From Pseudomonadota bacterium (lineage in GTDB: Bacteria; Pseudomonadota; Alphaproteobacteria; Rhizobiales; Beijerinckiaceae), in the NCBI GenBank assembly GCA_023386155.1, contig JAEWKH010000053.1:1-53545 (forward strand): a stretch of DNA of 53,545 bases. The letters are read 5' to 3'. Numbering within the stretch: position 1 is the stretch's first letter; each line of letters opens with the position of its first letter. Shown piece after piece: positions 42,533-51,582 of the stretch. The position numbers were made by a program, and so were the translations under genes. Under the pieces are notes generated by a model. The model was not told the DNA's origin. It saw only the letters and a list, made by a program, of their open reading frames with translations, and ran no database searches.

Positions 42533-44752
42533 TCAGGCGGTCAGTACGTCCTCGATGCGGATCGGCAGATGACGAATCCGCTTGCCTGTCGCGTGGTAGA
42601 TCGCATTGGCGATCGCAGGCGCCATTCCGACGAGGGCGATCTCGCCCAGACCCTTCACCCCGAGCGCGTTGACGTGCGGATCGTCCTCGTCGACGAACAG
42701 CGCCTCGAGCTGCCCGATGTCCAGGTTCACCGGCATGAGGTAGTCGGCCATGTGGGCATTGACCGGACGTCCGTCCCGCGTATCGAGGGCCGTCTGCTCC
42801 ATCAGGGCCATCCCGATGCCGCCGATCATGCCGCCGGTGCACTGGCTCGAGGCCAGGAGCGGGTTGACGATGCGGCCTGCCCCATAGGCACCGAGGGCCC
42901 GCCGCACCCGGATCGTGCCGACGTCCGGGTCGATCGCCACCTCGGCGAACACGGCCCCGAACGAGTGCATCGAGTAGCGCTGCGCGGCCTCGGGATCGCG
43001 GTGGTTCGCGGCGTGCGCCTCGATCGGCTGGCCGCTGCCCGCTAGGATGTCGCGATAGGAGTGTCCCGTGGACGTGTCCCCAAGCCGACGCACGCTTCCG
43101 CCGACCCACTCGACGCCGTCCAGGGACGCACCGAAGATCGGGGAACGCTGGTCCGCGAGTGCGCGCCTTGTCACCTCGTCCCGCGCCGCGAGGCAGGCGG
43201 CGCGAACCGCCGAGCCGACCGAGGCCATCGTCATCGAGCCGCCATGCGGCGGCGCGGGCGGGAAGTCCGAACGTCCGATGCTGACGCGGACCTGCTCGAC
43301 CGGGATGCCCAGGGTCTCGGCCGCCACCTGCGTCATCGAGGTGTAGGTGCCCGGCCCCATGTCGCTGGCCGCGACCTCGACCGCGGCGGTGCCGTCCGCA
43401 AGCAGACGGACGCGGGCACTCGTGGGAAGATACCAGACCGGGTAGGTGGCGGAGGCAACCCCCATCCCCACCAGGAGCCGACCGTCCCGCATCGACCGCG
43501 GGGCCGGCGTGCGTCCGGTCCAGCCGAAGCGTTCGGCACCGCGTTCGTAGCATTGCACCAAGGAGCGGCTGGAGAACGGCTTGTTCGCGCCCTCGTCCAT
43601 GCTCGGCTCGTTGCGGCGGCGCAGCTCAATCGGGTCGATCCCCAGCGCGTAGGAGAGTTCATCGAGCGCGGATTCGAGGGCGAACATCCCGCTCGACTCG
43701 CCCGGCCCCCGCATGTGGTTGGGGGTGCCGATATCGAGCGGCGTCAGGCGGTAGCTCGTGCGCACATTGGGACACGAGTACATGTAGCTCGTGGCCGAGA
43801 GCAGCGCCTCCGTGAACTCCTCGTAGCGGCTCGTCTCGCCGTTGCCCTCGTGGACGATGCCGGTGAGCCTGCCGTCCTTGGTCGCGCCGAGAGCGACGCG
43901 CTGAAGCGTGCGCGGCCGATGTCCGGTGGTGAAGAACATCTGCCTGCGGGTCAGGACAAGTTTGACGGGGCGCCTGACCTGCCGGGCCGCCATGGCCGCG
44001 AGGGTCACGTGCGGCCATGTCCTTAAGGATGTCCCGAAGGCTCCGCCGATGAACGGGCAGATCACCTGCACATTCTGGACCGGAAGGCCGAAGATCGCCG
44101 CGATCTCGGCCTGTTCGTTCACGACGAACTGGCTCTTGCTCCACAGGGTCAGCCTGTCGCCATCCCAGGCGGCGACGACCGCGTGCGGCTCCATCGGGTT
44201 GTGGTTCTCGCGTGCCATGTCGTAGGTCACGTCGACCTTCACGGGGGCATCCGCCAGCGCCCGATCCGCGTCCCCGCGGGCCGCGTGCGAATGACCACCG
44301 GAGCCGGACGGTTCGATGGCCTGCGCCTTCGGATCGCGCGGATCGACGACGGGCCGCTCGGCCGCATAGCTGATGCGCAGCGCATTAGCGGCCCGCTCTG
44401 CGTGGTCAAGCGTGTCCGCCACCACCACCGCAACGGGCTGCCCGTAGAACCGGACCCGATCGTCCTGGAGGACATGCAGCCGCTCCCCGACCTCAGGATC
44501 GATGAACGTCTTGTGGGGGCCGTAGGCCAGCCGTGGGGCATTGAGATGACTGATGACCTCCACGACACCCGGCATGGCCCTCACAGGCGCTTCATCCAAT
44601 GCCGTCACCCGGCCGAGGCCGGCAGTCGCACTGACGATCACGGCATAAAGCTGGGCGTGCTGGTTGAAGTCGGCCGCATAGCGCGCGGCGCCCGTGACCT
44701 TGGCCCGCCCGTCGACCCGGGTCACCGGTTTCCCGATCAAGGTGGTGGTCAT
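42533..44752 (-). CDS. paoC: Molybdopterin-binding large subunit of aldehyde oxidoreductase
   Basis: A 739-residue large subunit of the xanthine dehydrogenase/aldehyde oxidase family. The N-terminal a/b hammerhead domain begins LIGKPVTRVDGRAKVTGAARY. Cofactor-binding blocks include FIGGAFGTSLRTWPH, NHMRGPGESSGMFALESALDEL and GGSMTMASVGSA, and the catalytic glutamate lies in GVKGLGEIALVG. Length and sequence fit PaoC, which oxidises aldehydes to acids at a molybdenum centre. The ATG at 44752 overlaps the stop of paoB (ATGA). No signal of its own is present; in the Pao system the folded heterotrimer is exported through the Tat signal of the small subunit. Confidence 0.92.
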   Translation of the reverse strand: MTTTLIGKPVTRVDGRAKVTGAARYAADFNQHAQLYAVIVSATAGLGRVTALDEAPVRAMPGVVEVISHLNAPRLAYGPHKTFIDPEVGERLHVLQDDRVRFYGQPVAVVVADTLDHAERAANALRISYAAERPVVDPRDPKAQAIEPSGSGGHSHAARGDADRALADAPVKVDVTYDMARENHNPMEPHAVVAAWDGDRLTLWSKSQFVVNEQAEIAAIFGLPVQNVQVICPFIGGAFGTSLRTWPHVTLAAMAARQVRRPVKLVLTRRQMFFTTGHRPRTLQRVALGATKDGRLTGIVHEGNGETSRYEEFTEALLSATSYMYSCPNVRTSYRLTPLDIGTPNHMRGPGESSGMFALESALDELSYALGIDPIELRRRNEPSMDEGANKPFSSRSLVQCYERGAERFGWTGRTPAPRSMRDGRLLVGMGVASATYPVWYLPTSARVRLLADGTAAVEVAASDMGPGTYTSMTQVAAETLGIPVEQVRVSIGRSDFPPAPPHGGSMTMASVGSAVRAACLAARDEVTRRALADQRSPIFGASLDGVEWVGGSVRRLGDTSTGHSYRDILAGSGQPIEAHAANHRDPEAAQRYSMHSFGAVFAEVAIDPDVGTIRVRRALGAYGAGRIVNPLLASSQCTGGMIGGIGMALMEQTALDTRDGRPVNAHMADYLMPVNLDIGQLEALFVDEDDPHVNALGVKGLGEIALVGMAPAIANAIYHATGKRIRHLPIRIEDVLTA

Positions 44753-45726
44753 GCCGTTCCTCCCGCCATCTCGAGCGCGCGGACGATGGTCCGCGGCAGC
44801 AGTTCGACCTTGTAGTGGTTGTGCGCCAGCGGCCGGGTACCCTCCAAGGAGAGATGAGCCGCCGCCTCGAAGGCATTGCGGTCCGTGGCCTTGCCCCTCA
44901 GCGCCTCCTCGACCGCCCGCAGGCGCCACGGGCGCGTGCCGACGCCGCCCACCGCAACACGGGCCTGGCGGATAGTGCCGCCTTCCGTCTCCAGGGCCAC
45001 GGCGGCCGAGACGAGCGCGAACTCGTAGGAGGCACGGTCACGGACCTTGAGATAGCGCGCCTGGCGGGCATAGGGGCCGCCCGGCACGCGGATCTCGACG
45101 ATCAGCTCGCCGGGGCGCAAGGTGTGCTCGAGATGCGGCGTGTCGCCAGGAAGCCGGAAGAGTTCCTCGACCGGGAAGGTGCGCTCGCCCTGGGGCCCTC
45201 GCACCCGCATCGTGGCGCCGAGCGCGACCAGCGCGACGGCGACGTCGGACGGATGCGTCGCGACGCAGTGGTCGCTGGTCCCGAGGATGGCATGCCCGGC
45301 ATTGAGGCCGTCGAGGGCCGAGCAGCCCGAGCCCGGGTCGCGCTTGTTGCAGGCCGCGTCCAGCATCCGGAAGTACGGGCAGCGCACCCGCTGCAACAGG
45401 TTGCCGCCCATCGAGGCCATGTTGCGAAGCTGCGGCGAGGCGCCCTCGATGAGAGACTCCGCAATCAGGGGCTGAAGGCGTTTCGTCTCGGGATGGGCCG
45501 CGACATCGCTCATGCGCGCGAGTGCGCCGATCACGAGATCCTGACCATCCGCACGGATGTCGGCCATCGGCAGGGCGTTGATGTCGACCAGACGCTCCGG
45601 ACGTTCGACCTCGTCACGCATCAGGTCGATCAGCGTGGTGCCGCCGGCGATGTAGCGACCGCCCGCGGCGGCGGCGCGGATCGCGTCCTGCTCGGTCCGC
45701 ACCTTCTCGAAACTGAACGGAAGCAT
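44749..45726 (-). CDS. paoB: FAD-binding middle subunit of aldehyde oxidoreductase
   Basis: A 325-residue FAD subunit (CO-dehydrogenase medium-chain fold). FAD contacts are AAGGRYIAGGTTLIDLM near the N-terminus and NMASMGGNLLQRVRCPYFR in the middle. The latter is followed by cysteines in AACNKRDPGSGC, the position where PaoB-type subunits bind an extra [4Fe-4S] cluster. This separates PaoB from ordinary xanthine dehydrogenase subunits. It passes electrons from the molybdenum subunit and iron-sulfur small subunit to the final acceptor. It starts two bases after the paoA stop and overlaps paoC by ATGA. Confidence 0.91.
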   Translation of the reverse strand: MLPFSFEKVRTEQDAIRAAAAGGRYIAGGTTLIDLMRDEVERPERLVDINALPMADIRADGQDLVIGALARMSDVAAHPETKRLQPLIAESLIEGASPQLRNMASMGGNLLQRVRCPYFRMLDAACNKRDPGSGCSALDGLNAGHAILGTSDHCVATHPSDVAVALVALGATMRVRGPQGERTFPVEELFRLPGDTPHLEHTLRPGELIVEIRVPGGPYARQARYLKVRDRASYEFALVSAAVALETEGGTIRQARVAVGGVGTRPWRLRAVEEALRGKATDRNAFEAAAHLSLEGTRPLAHNHYKVELLPRTIVRALEMAGGTA

Positions 45727-45728
45727 CG

Positions 45729-46373
45729 TCAGGTCCTCCCTGCCGCGTCGGCAACCGCCGCGACGATCCCGGGATAGGCGGCGCAGCGGCAGATGTTGCC
45801 GCTCATCCAGAACTGGATCTCCTCGGGCGAGGTGGCGTGTCCCTCGGCGATGCAGGCGACGCCCGACATGATCTGGCCCGGCGTGCAGAAGCCGCACTGG
45901 AACCCGTCGTGCTCGATGAAGGCGGCCTGGAGCGGATGCAGTTCGTCGCCCCTTGCCAGTCCCTCGATCGTGGTGATCTCGGCACCGTCGTGCATGACGG
46001 CCAATGTCAGGCACGAGGTCACGCGCCGTCCGTTGACGAGCACGGTGCAGGCCCCGCAGGCGCCCTGGTTGCAGCCCTTCTTCGTGCCGGTGAGGTCGAG
46101 CGTCTCACGCAGGACATCGAGGACCGACTGGCGGGGATCGATCTCGAGTTGTCGTGCGCTGCCGTTGACAACCAGTCGGACGCGAGCCGTGGACGCGGCT
46201 GGCGGGTTGTCCGGTGGAGCAGGCTGTGCGGTCGCTCCGGAGGCGGCGGCAAGAGACGCCGCTCCTCCGGCCATTTGCAGGATCGAGCGGCGGGAAGGTC
46301 CGCGCTGAGGCACGGCGTCTTCGGACGATGATCGTTCCTTGCCCGACGGGGCATCAAGGTTGGATTTGGTCAT
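45729..46373 (-). CDS. paoA: Tat-exported [2Fe-2S] small subunit of aldehyde oxidoreductase
   Basis: A 214-residue small subunit with a twin-arginine signal: SRRSILQMAGGAASLAAASG (about 27-46), after a polar lead. The plant-type [2Fe-2S] domain binds the first cluster through GCNQGACGACTVLVNG and a further cysteine in VTSC. The second, alpha-helical domain uses FQCGFCTPGQIM and ICRCAAYPG. This matches PaoA of the periplasmic aldehyde oxidoreductase PaoABC and implies that the enzyme works in the periplasm, detoxifying aldehydes. It is the first gene of paoABC-xdhC and is divergent from AraC paralogue C across 204 bases. Confidence 0.92.
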   Translation of the reverse strand: MTKSNLDAPSGKERSSSEDAVPQRGPSRRSILQMAGGAASLAAASGATAQPAPPDNPPAASTARVRLVVNGSARQLEIDPRQSVLDVLRETLDLTGTKKGCNQGACGACTVLVNGRRVTSCLTLAVMHDGAEITTIEGLARGDELHPLQAAFIEHDGFQCGFCTPGQIMSGVACIAEGHATSPEEIQFWMSGNICRCAAYPGIVAAVADAAGRT

Positions 46374-46489
46374 GGTGGCTCCTGGTCGGGATGCCGGCCC
46401 TGTCAGGCCGACGCTGTGTCGACACCTGGGGAACTACGCGCTAAGCTTTCGCGACCATGATCGAGCTCGCCAGTGTCGCGAGTGCTGCG

Positions 46490-46511
46490 TTTTGTACGTT
46501 AGTGCTCGATT
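46490..46511 (+). promoter_or_regulatory. AraC-associated motif, site 3
   Basis: TTTTGTA-N5-GTGCT-N2-ATT lies between the divergent paoA and AraC paralogue C genes, 66 bases before the latter. AGTG also recurs at 46482 and 46501, 19 bases apart, as AraC-type half-sites often do. The site could serve both promoters. Confidence 0.5.
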
Positions 46512-46577
46512 TTGGGCCATCACCCAGGACTTAAAGCATCAGCCCTCACGGGCATGTGATGTGAATGGAGCTCGCAA

Positions 46578-47507
46578 ATGGTGACCGGAGCCTATGGCCA
46601 GCGCTTGGGCAGGTCCGTTGGGGCCGACGACCCTCCGACCACAACGGTGCAAGTCCTCCAAAAGGCGACCTTCGCAGCCACCCGCATCCGGTGGGAGGAC
46701 AGGGGAGACGGGGTTGCGGCGCAGATCCCGCGCGAGGATGCGCATCTCGTGTGCTTGCAGCGCCGCGATATCCCCACGAATCCGTACTGGGTGGACGGTC
46801 GCGCGGTGCCGATGAATCCGGTCAAGGGTGGGCAATTCACGTTGCTTGACTTGAACCTCGGGCACGCCTCGTTCCTGCGCGATCCCATAGACTGCGTCGC
46901 GGTGTATCTGCCGCGCCAGACCCTCGATGGGATTGCGGATGAGCACGGGCTGCCGCGGTTCGGGTTGATCAGTACGCCGCTCGGCGTTCCCCTCGACGAT
47001 GCATGCGTCCGGAGCTTGGGAGAATGCCTGCTGCCCGCGCTGGAGCGGCCTGAGCAAGCCAACTCCCTGTTCGTGGAGTACGTGGCGCTGGCCCTGCTCT
47101 CGCATCTCGCCGGCACATACGGCGATGCGCCGATCCGCATCCAACCCAAGCGCGGCGGACTCGCGGCTTGGCAGGAGCGCCGTGCCAAGGAGATCCTGAC
47201 GGCCCATCTGGACGGCAACGTCGCGCTCGATCGGCTCGCCAGCGAGTGCGGCCTCTCCCGCAGCCATTTCGCCCGTGCGTTCCGCATGACGACCGGCATG
47301 CCGCCGCACAAGTGGCTCTTGCAGCGGCGCATCGAGGTCGCGCAGGGTCTGCTCAGGAGCACGACGCTTTCGCTCGGGGAGATCGCGAGCCGATGCGGGT
47401 TCGCCGACCAGAGTCACTTCACCCGCGTCTTCGCGCGGATGATGCAGGCGACGCCCAGCGAATGGCGGAGATCGCATTCTGCCTTGGTTGCGCGGCCTGA
47501 GCGATAG
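46578..47507 (+). CDS. AraC-family regulator, paralogue C (likely pao regulator)
   Basis: A 309-residue regulator, the third member of the AraC trio. It shares with paralogue B the opening YGQRLGRSVG, the sensing blocks CLQRRDIPTNPYWVDGRAV and LPRFGLISTPLGVPLDD, and the DNA-binding helices LASECGLSRSHFARAFRMTT and IASRCGFADQSHFTRVF. Divergent placement next to paoABC makes it the best candidate for their regulator, perhaps sensing an aldehyde or aromatic compound (inference). GGAG lies eight bases before the ATG. A motif shared with the promoters of the two paralogues precedes it. Confidence 0.88.
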   Translation: MVTGAYGQRLGRSVGADDPPTTTVQVLQKATFAATRIRWEDRGDGVAAQIPREDAHLVCLQRRDIPTNPYWVDGRAVPMNPVKGGQFTLLDLNLGHASFLRDPIDCVAVYLPRQTLDGIADEHGLPRFGLISTPLGVPLDDACVRSLGECLLPALERPEQANSLFVEYVALALLSHLAGTYGDAPIRIQPKRGGLAAWQERRAKEILTAHLDGNVALDRLASECGLSRSHFARAFRMTTGMPPHKWLLQRRIEVAQGLLRSTTLSLGEIASRCGFADQSHFTRVFARMMQATPSEWRRSHSALVARPER

Positions 47508-47610
47508 CCCGCTGCAACATGACCCTCGCCCGGTTTCCTCGAGGAATGGCGCCCGAGGTCGCGGCAAGTGTCGGGCGGTCCTGCCGACGGCATCCCAAGT
47601 CTGCCGCCTC

Positions 47611-48552
47611 TCAGGTGATGCGATCCTCGTCGCCGTTCGGCATGCGAGCGGAACGGTACCTTCTGGGGGAGACGCCGACCGCACGCTTGAAAGCGTTGCT
47701 AAAGGCGCTCTCGGAGGTGTAGCCCAGGGACAGGGCAACAGAGGCGATGGGGGTCGCGCCACTGCGCAGGGCACGTTCCGCCAGCCGCATCCGCCAGCCC
47801 TGGAGATACGTGAGCGGGGCCACGCCGGCCGCTTCCTTGAACCGGGTGGCAAAGGTCGTCCGCGACATGGCGCTTGCCCGAGCCAGCTCGCCGAGCGTCC
47901 AGGATCGCCCCGGCTCACCGTGCATCAGCCGCAGGGCGGGTGCGATCCTCTCATCCGCGAGGGCCCGGATCCAGCCGGGAGCCGACGCTTGAGCCGGATC
48001 GGCAAGGTGGATCCGCAGAACCTGGACGAACATCAGTTGCGCCAAATGGGCACTGGCCAGGCCGGCGCCCGGGCGACCGGACGCCAATTCGCCCACCAAC
48101 TGCTCCAGCAGCCAGCGCAACGCCCCCGCCTCCGGGGTCGATGACCTCACGTGGATCAAGGGCGGGAGGACGTCCATCAACAGCCGAGCGCGGTCTGGGT
48201 CGAGAGCGACGTGCCCCCCGAACAGGAAGGTGTCCCCACCGCCTCCGACCGTCGCGACGCCATCCGGCGCATTCCTGAAGACGTCCCGTGCGTCCACGGG
48301 CGCCACGCCCAGGTCGCTGGCCAGCACGAAGGAACGCTGACCGTTCACGACCACCACATCGCCGGCCTCAAGGCGCACGGGCGCGGCCAGGCCCTCCATC
48401 GCGAGCCAGCACTGGCCACGCAACAGCGCACTGAACTTGATCTTCTCCGGCGGCGGGAACCGCACGGCCCAGACATCCCCCGCGTGGAGGCGGCCGGACA
48501 GGACGCTGCGGGCCTCGACCAGGGACAGCATGTCGGAGAGCGGGTCTGTCAT
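47611..48552 (-). CDS. AraC-family regulator with cupin sensing domain
   Basis: A 313-residue regulator of a different subfamily from the other three. The N-terminal cupin domain (Cupin_6 type, about 1-175) begins MTDPLSDMLSLVEARSVLSG and includes GDVWAVRFPPPEKIKF and GQCWLAMEG. The C-terminal HTH pair has LARASAMSRTTFATRFKEAA and SVALSLGYTSESAFSNAFKR. Family members often control divergent SDR or hydrolase genes, as here with the SDR at 48642. I place the start at 48552 by family alignment; an ATG 13 codons upstream is open. Confidence 0.87.
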   Translation of the reverse strand: MTDPLSDMLSLVEARSVLSGRLHAGDVWAVRFPPPEKIKFSALLRGQCWLAMEGLAAPVRLEAGDVVVVNGQRSFVLASDLGVAPVDARDVFRNAPDGVATVGGGGDTFLFGGHVALDPDRARLLMDVLPPLIHVRSSTPEAGALRWLLEQLVGELASGRPGAGLASAHLAQLMFVQVLRIHLADPAQASAPGWIRALADERIAPALRLMHGEPGRSWTLGELARASAMSRTTFATRFKEAAGVAPLTYLQGWRMRLAERALRSGATPIASVALSLGYTSESAFSNAFKRAVGVSPRRYRSARMPNGDEDRIT

Positions 48553-48641
48553 TTTCGTACGATCGCGCAGAAATACCGGATGATCAAGCATTCAAAATCC
48601 GGATCGGGTCGGCCATTCTCTCCCCACGCAAGGAGACCAGC

Positions 48642-49613
48642 ATGACCCTACAAGCTCCCCTGAATTCCGGGTTCGGCCCGGCGACCACGGCCGCCGAGGT
48701 GATCGCAGGCCGCGACCTGACGGGCCAGGTCGCCGTCGTGACCGGCGGGTATGCCGGCATCGGCCTGGAAACGGTTCGGGCACTCGCCTCGGCCGGTGCC
48801 ACGGTGATCGTGCCGGCCCGTGACATGGGCAGGGCCCGACAGGCGCTGGCTCAGATTTCGGGGACTCAGCCGGAACCCCTCGACCTGATGGATCCTGCCT
48901 CCATCGACGCGTTCACGGAACGCTTCCTCGCGTCGGGTCGGCCTGTCCATATCCTGGTGAACAATGCCGGCATCATGGCGAACCCTCTCACCCGTGACAG
49001 CCGGGGCTTCGAGTCCCAGTTCTCCACGAACCATCTCGGGCACTTCCATTTGACGGTGCGCCTGTGGCCCGCGCTGCGGGAAGCCCAAGGAGCCCGCGTC
49101 GTCTCGGTCTCGTCGCGGGGCCACCGCATCGCGGGAGTGGATTTCGAGGATCCCAACTTCGAATGGCGCCCTTACGACCCGTGGGTTGCCTACGGCCAAT
49201 CGAAGACCGCCAACGCCCTGTTCGCCCTGAGGCTCGATGCGCTCGGCAAGGATCACGGCATCCGCGCGTTCTCCCTTCATCCCGGAGGCATTCTCACGAA
49301 CCTGGCCAGGCACATGTCGCCTGAACAGATTCGGGCGCAGGGTGCGATCGACGACGAAGGTCGGCCCGTCATCGACCCGGCCCGCGGCATGAAGAATGCG
49401 GAGCAAGGCGCCGCGACCACGGTGTGGTGCGCCACGAGCCCACAACTCGATGGGCTGGGCGGCCTCTATTGCGAGGACTGCGATGTCGCGGTCATGAACA
49501 CGGAACCCCAACCCCAGGCGCGCGGGGTCTGGCCATGGGCCGTCGACGCCGGATCCGCCGAGCGGTTGTGGACCCTGAGCGAGGCCCTGACGGGAGTTCG
49601 TTTGCCAACCTGA
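48642..49613 (+). CDS. Short-chain dehydrogenase/reductase, retinol-dehydrogenase-like
   Basis: A 323-residue NAD(P)-dependent oxidoreductase. The cofactor loop is TGGYAGIGLE (about 34-43), NNAG follows near residue 107, and the catalytic YxxxK is YGQSK (about 184-188). The length, above the usual 250, comes from an extended C-terminal lobe (GGLYCEDCDVAVMN) typical of the retinol-dehydrogenase/WW-domain-oxidoreductase branch. The substrate is not indicated. A strong AAGGAG precedes the start by six bases. It is divergent from a cupin-type AraC gene, its probable regulator. Confidence 0.9.
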   Translation: MTLQAPLNSGFGPATTAAEVIAGRDLTGQVAVVTGGYAGIGLETVRALASAGATVIVPARDMGRARQALAQISGTQPEPLDLMDPASIDAFTERFLASGRPVHILVNNAGIMANPLTRDSRGFESQFSTNHLGHFHLTVRLWPALREAQGARVVSVSSRGHRIAGVDFEDPNFEWRPYDPWVAYGQSKTANALFALRLDALGKDHGIRAFSLHPGGILTNLARHMSPEQIRAQGAIDDEGRPVIDPARGMKNAEQGAATTVWCATSPQLDGLGGLYCEDCDVAVMNTEPQPQARGVWPWAVDAGSAERLWTLSEALTGVRLPT

Positions 49614-49657
49614 AGGGCGACCGGCAAGGCGGGCAGCGGGCCTGCAATCGGCTGGCA

Positions 49658-49683
49658 ACCGCTGCCACCGGAGTGGCAGCGGT
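49658..49683. terminator. Stem-loop between convergent genes
   Basis: ACCGCTGCCA (49658-49667) pairs with TGGCAGCGGT (49674-49683) around a six-base loop. It lies between the convergent SDR and hydrolase genes. There is no real T-run on either side, so termination would be weak or rho-assisted. Confidence 0.5.
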
Positions 49684-49710
49684 GCATTTGCCCAAGATTG
49701 TGCCCCGGGC

Positions 49711-50568
49711 TCAGACATGCCGTGAGAGGAACGCCGAGACCTCGTGCGCAATCTCCTGGGCATGGGTCTCGAGCGCGAAGTGCCCGGTCTCCAGAAGTCG
49801 GACGGTCGCATTCGGCACGTCGCGCAGGAACGCCTCCGCACCTTCGGGCCGGAAGAAGGGGTCATGCCTTCCCCAGATGGCGAGCAACGGCGGCTGGTGC
49901 GTCCTGAGATACGCCTGAAACGACGGGTAAGCCGAGATGTTGCTCCGGTAGTCCAACATCAGGTCGAGCTGCACATCGGCATTGCCGGGACGGGACAGGT
50001 AGTGATTGTCCAGGGCCGGACCGTCCGGCGCGATCAGCGACGGATCGTCGACTCCGTGTTGGTACTGGAACCATGTCGTTTCAGGCTGGAGGAGCACCCT
50101 GAGAGCGTCCCTGCGCGCGGGGCTCGGATCGGCCCAGTAGGCCCGGACCGGATCGAATGCTTCGCTGAGGCCTTCAACATAGGCATTGCCGTTTTGGCTG
50201 ATGACAGCGCTGATGCGCTCCGGATGGGCGGCCGCCAGACGAAGCCCGACCGGCGCCCCGTAGTCGAAGATGTAGAGGGCGAAGCGATCGAGTCCTACCG
50301 CCTCCGTGAATCGGCCGATCACGTCGGCCAAGTGGTCGAACGTATAGGCAAAGCTTGATCGGTCAGGCTGGGCCGAGCGGCCGAAGCCCGGAAGATCCGG
50401 GGCGATCAGGCGGAAGCGATCCGCCAGGAGCGGCATGAAGTTCCGGAACATGTGGCTTGAGGTGGGGAAGCCATGCAGCAGGAGGATCGCAGGCGCGTCC
50501 GCCGGGCCGGCCGACCGGTAGAAGATGGGAAGACCATCGACATCAACGGTCCTGTACTGAACGGTCAT
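49711..50568 (-). CDS. Alpha/beta hydrolase, epoxide-hydrolase or dehalogenase-like
   Basis: A 285-residue hydrolase. The oxyanion motif LLHGFPTSSHMF is followed by DLPGFGRS. The nucleophile turn reads YIFDYGAPVG with Asp in the nucleophile position, and the final histidine is in LLETGHFALETH. As with haloalkane dehalogenases and epoxide hydrolases, this implies an alkyl-enzyme ester; the substrate is unknown. Three in-frame ATG codons stand in a row (50574, 50571, 50568). CGGAG ends directly before the first, so the third, six bases away, is the best-spaced start. It is downstream of the SDR at 50630 on the same strand, 61 bases apart, and may be cotranscribed. Confidence 0.87.
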   Translation of the reverse strand: MTVQYRTVDVDGLPIFYRSAGPADAPAILLLHGFPTSSHMFRNFMPLLADRFRLIAPDLPGFGRSAQPDRSSFAYTFDHLADVIGRFTEAVGLDRFALYIFDYGAPVGLRLAAAHPERISAVISQNGNAYVEGLSEAFDPVRAYWADPSPARRDALRVLLQPETTWFQYQHGVDDPSLIAPDGPALDNHYLSRPGNADVQLDLMLDYRSNISAYPSFQAYLRTHQPPLLAIWGRHDPFFRPEGAEAFLRDVPNATVRLLETGHFALETHAQEIAHEVSAFLSRHV

Positions 50569-50629
50569 CATCATCTCCGTGGGTTCGGGTGCCTTTCCAT
50601 GACCGGAGGGCACCCGGTGTGAAGGACGA

Positions 50630-51466
50630 CTAGGCGGCGGGCGGGAAGTCGGTCGACAGGGAAACCGGTCGCCATGAGGCGAGGATCTCCGCGTCCGAGA
50701 GATGCTTGGCTTCGATCGCCGCGACCGTATCGCTGCCAAGCGGCAACCTCACCGGCGGATGGGGAGCCTCGACGAAAGCCACGACGGTCTCCGCCAGCCT
50801 ATCGGGGTCGCCAGGCTGGTTATGGCTGATCTGCGCCGCCTTCGAGCGCACCACGCCCGCCGTCTCGGCATAATCACCGATCTCGACCGGGCTCACGGAG
50901 AGCGATGTCGCGTCCAGGAAGTCCGTCCGGAAGTACCCCGGCTCGATGGCGGTGACATGGATGCCGAGGGGACTCAGTTCCGCCGCGAGCGCCTCGGTCA
51001 GACCCTCCACGGCGAATTTGGTGGAGCAGTAGACCCCGAATCCGGGCCCGCTGGTATAGCCTCCGATCGAGGAGAAGTTCAGGATCCGGCCGGACCGCTG
51101 GCGGCGCATGTGGGGCAGCACCGCGCGGGTGACGGCGAGGAGGCCGAAGACGTTCGTGCGATAGAGGGCCTCGATCTCCGCCCCGCTGGCCTCCTCGACC
51201 GCCCCGAGCAACCCATAGCCGGCGTTGTTGACCAGCACGTCGATCCGGCCGAAGCGGGCGATCGCTTCCTTAACGGCCTGATGGGCCTGTGCCTCGTCCG
51301 TCACGTCGAGGGGTACTGCGAGCAGATTGGGGCGGTCGCCGAAGCGATCGGTGATCGCCTGGGGATTTCGCGCCGAGGCGACCACCCGGTCACCGCGTGC
51401 CAATGCCTTTTCGACGATCAAAGCCCCAAAACCACGGGATGCGCCGGTGATGAACCAAGTCCGCAT
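50630..51466 (-). CDS. Short-chain dehydrogenase/reductase
   Basis: A 278-residue classical SDR with the cofactor loop TGASRGFG (7-14), an NNAG motif in LVNNAGYGLLG, and the catalytic YCSTK (about 152-156). The C-terminal extension (about 230-278) is typical of oxidoreductases annotated as oxidoreductase/retinol dehydrogenase homologues; the substrate is unknown. I chose the ATG at 51466 because AAGGAG lies six bases before it; the frame is open 39 codons further up into the regulatory region. It is divergent from the LysR gene at 51583, its likely regulator, and upstream of an epoxide-hydrolase-like gene. Confidence 0.9.
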   Translation of the reverse strand: MRTWFITGASRGFGALIVEKALARGDRVVASARNPQAITDRFGDRPNLLAVPLDVTDEAQAHQAVKEAIARFGRIDVLVNNAGYGLLGAVEEASGAEIEALYRTNVFGLLAVTRAVLPHMRRQRSGRILNFSSIGGYTSGPGFGVYCSTKFAVEGLTEALAAELSPLGIHVTAIEPGYFRTDFLDATSLSVSPVEIGDYAETAGVVRSKAAQISHNQPGDPDRLAETVVAFVEAPHPPVRLPLGSDTVAAIEAKHLSDAEILASWRPVSLSTDFPPAA

Positions 51467-51488
51467 GGGATTCTCCTTGCTGGCGTGC

Positions 51489-51506
51489 CTCGCCCCAATC
51501 GGCGAG
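51489..51506. promoter_or_regulatory. Inverted repeat between SDR and lysR
   Basis: CTCGCC-N6-GGCGAG lies in the 116-base divergent region. Its T and A are not at T-N11-A spacing, so it may be an operator for another factor or chance. Confidence 0.3.
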
Positions 51507-51582
51507 TGGGGATGTTTTACAAGGAGGCGACTGATGAGATAATCGACTGCTTTTTCGTTGGCCCAGTGAGAAGAGTTCAACA

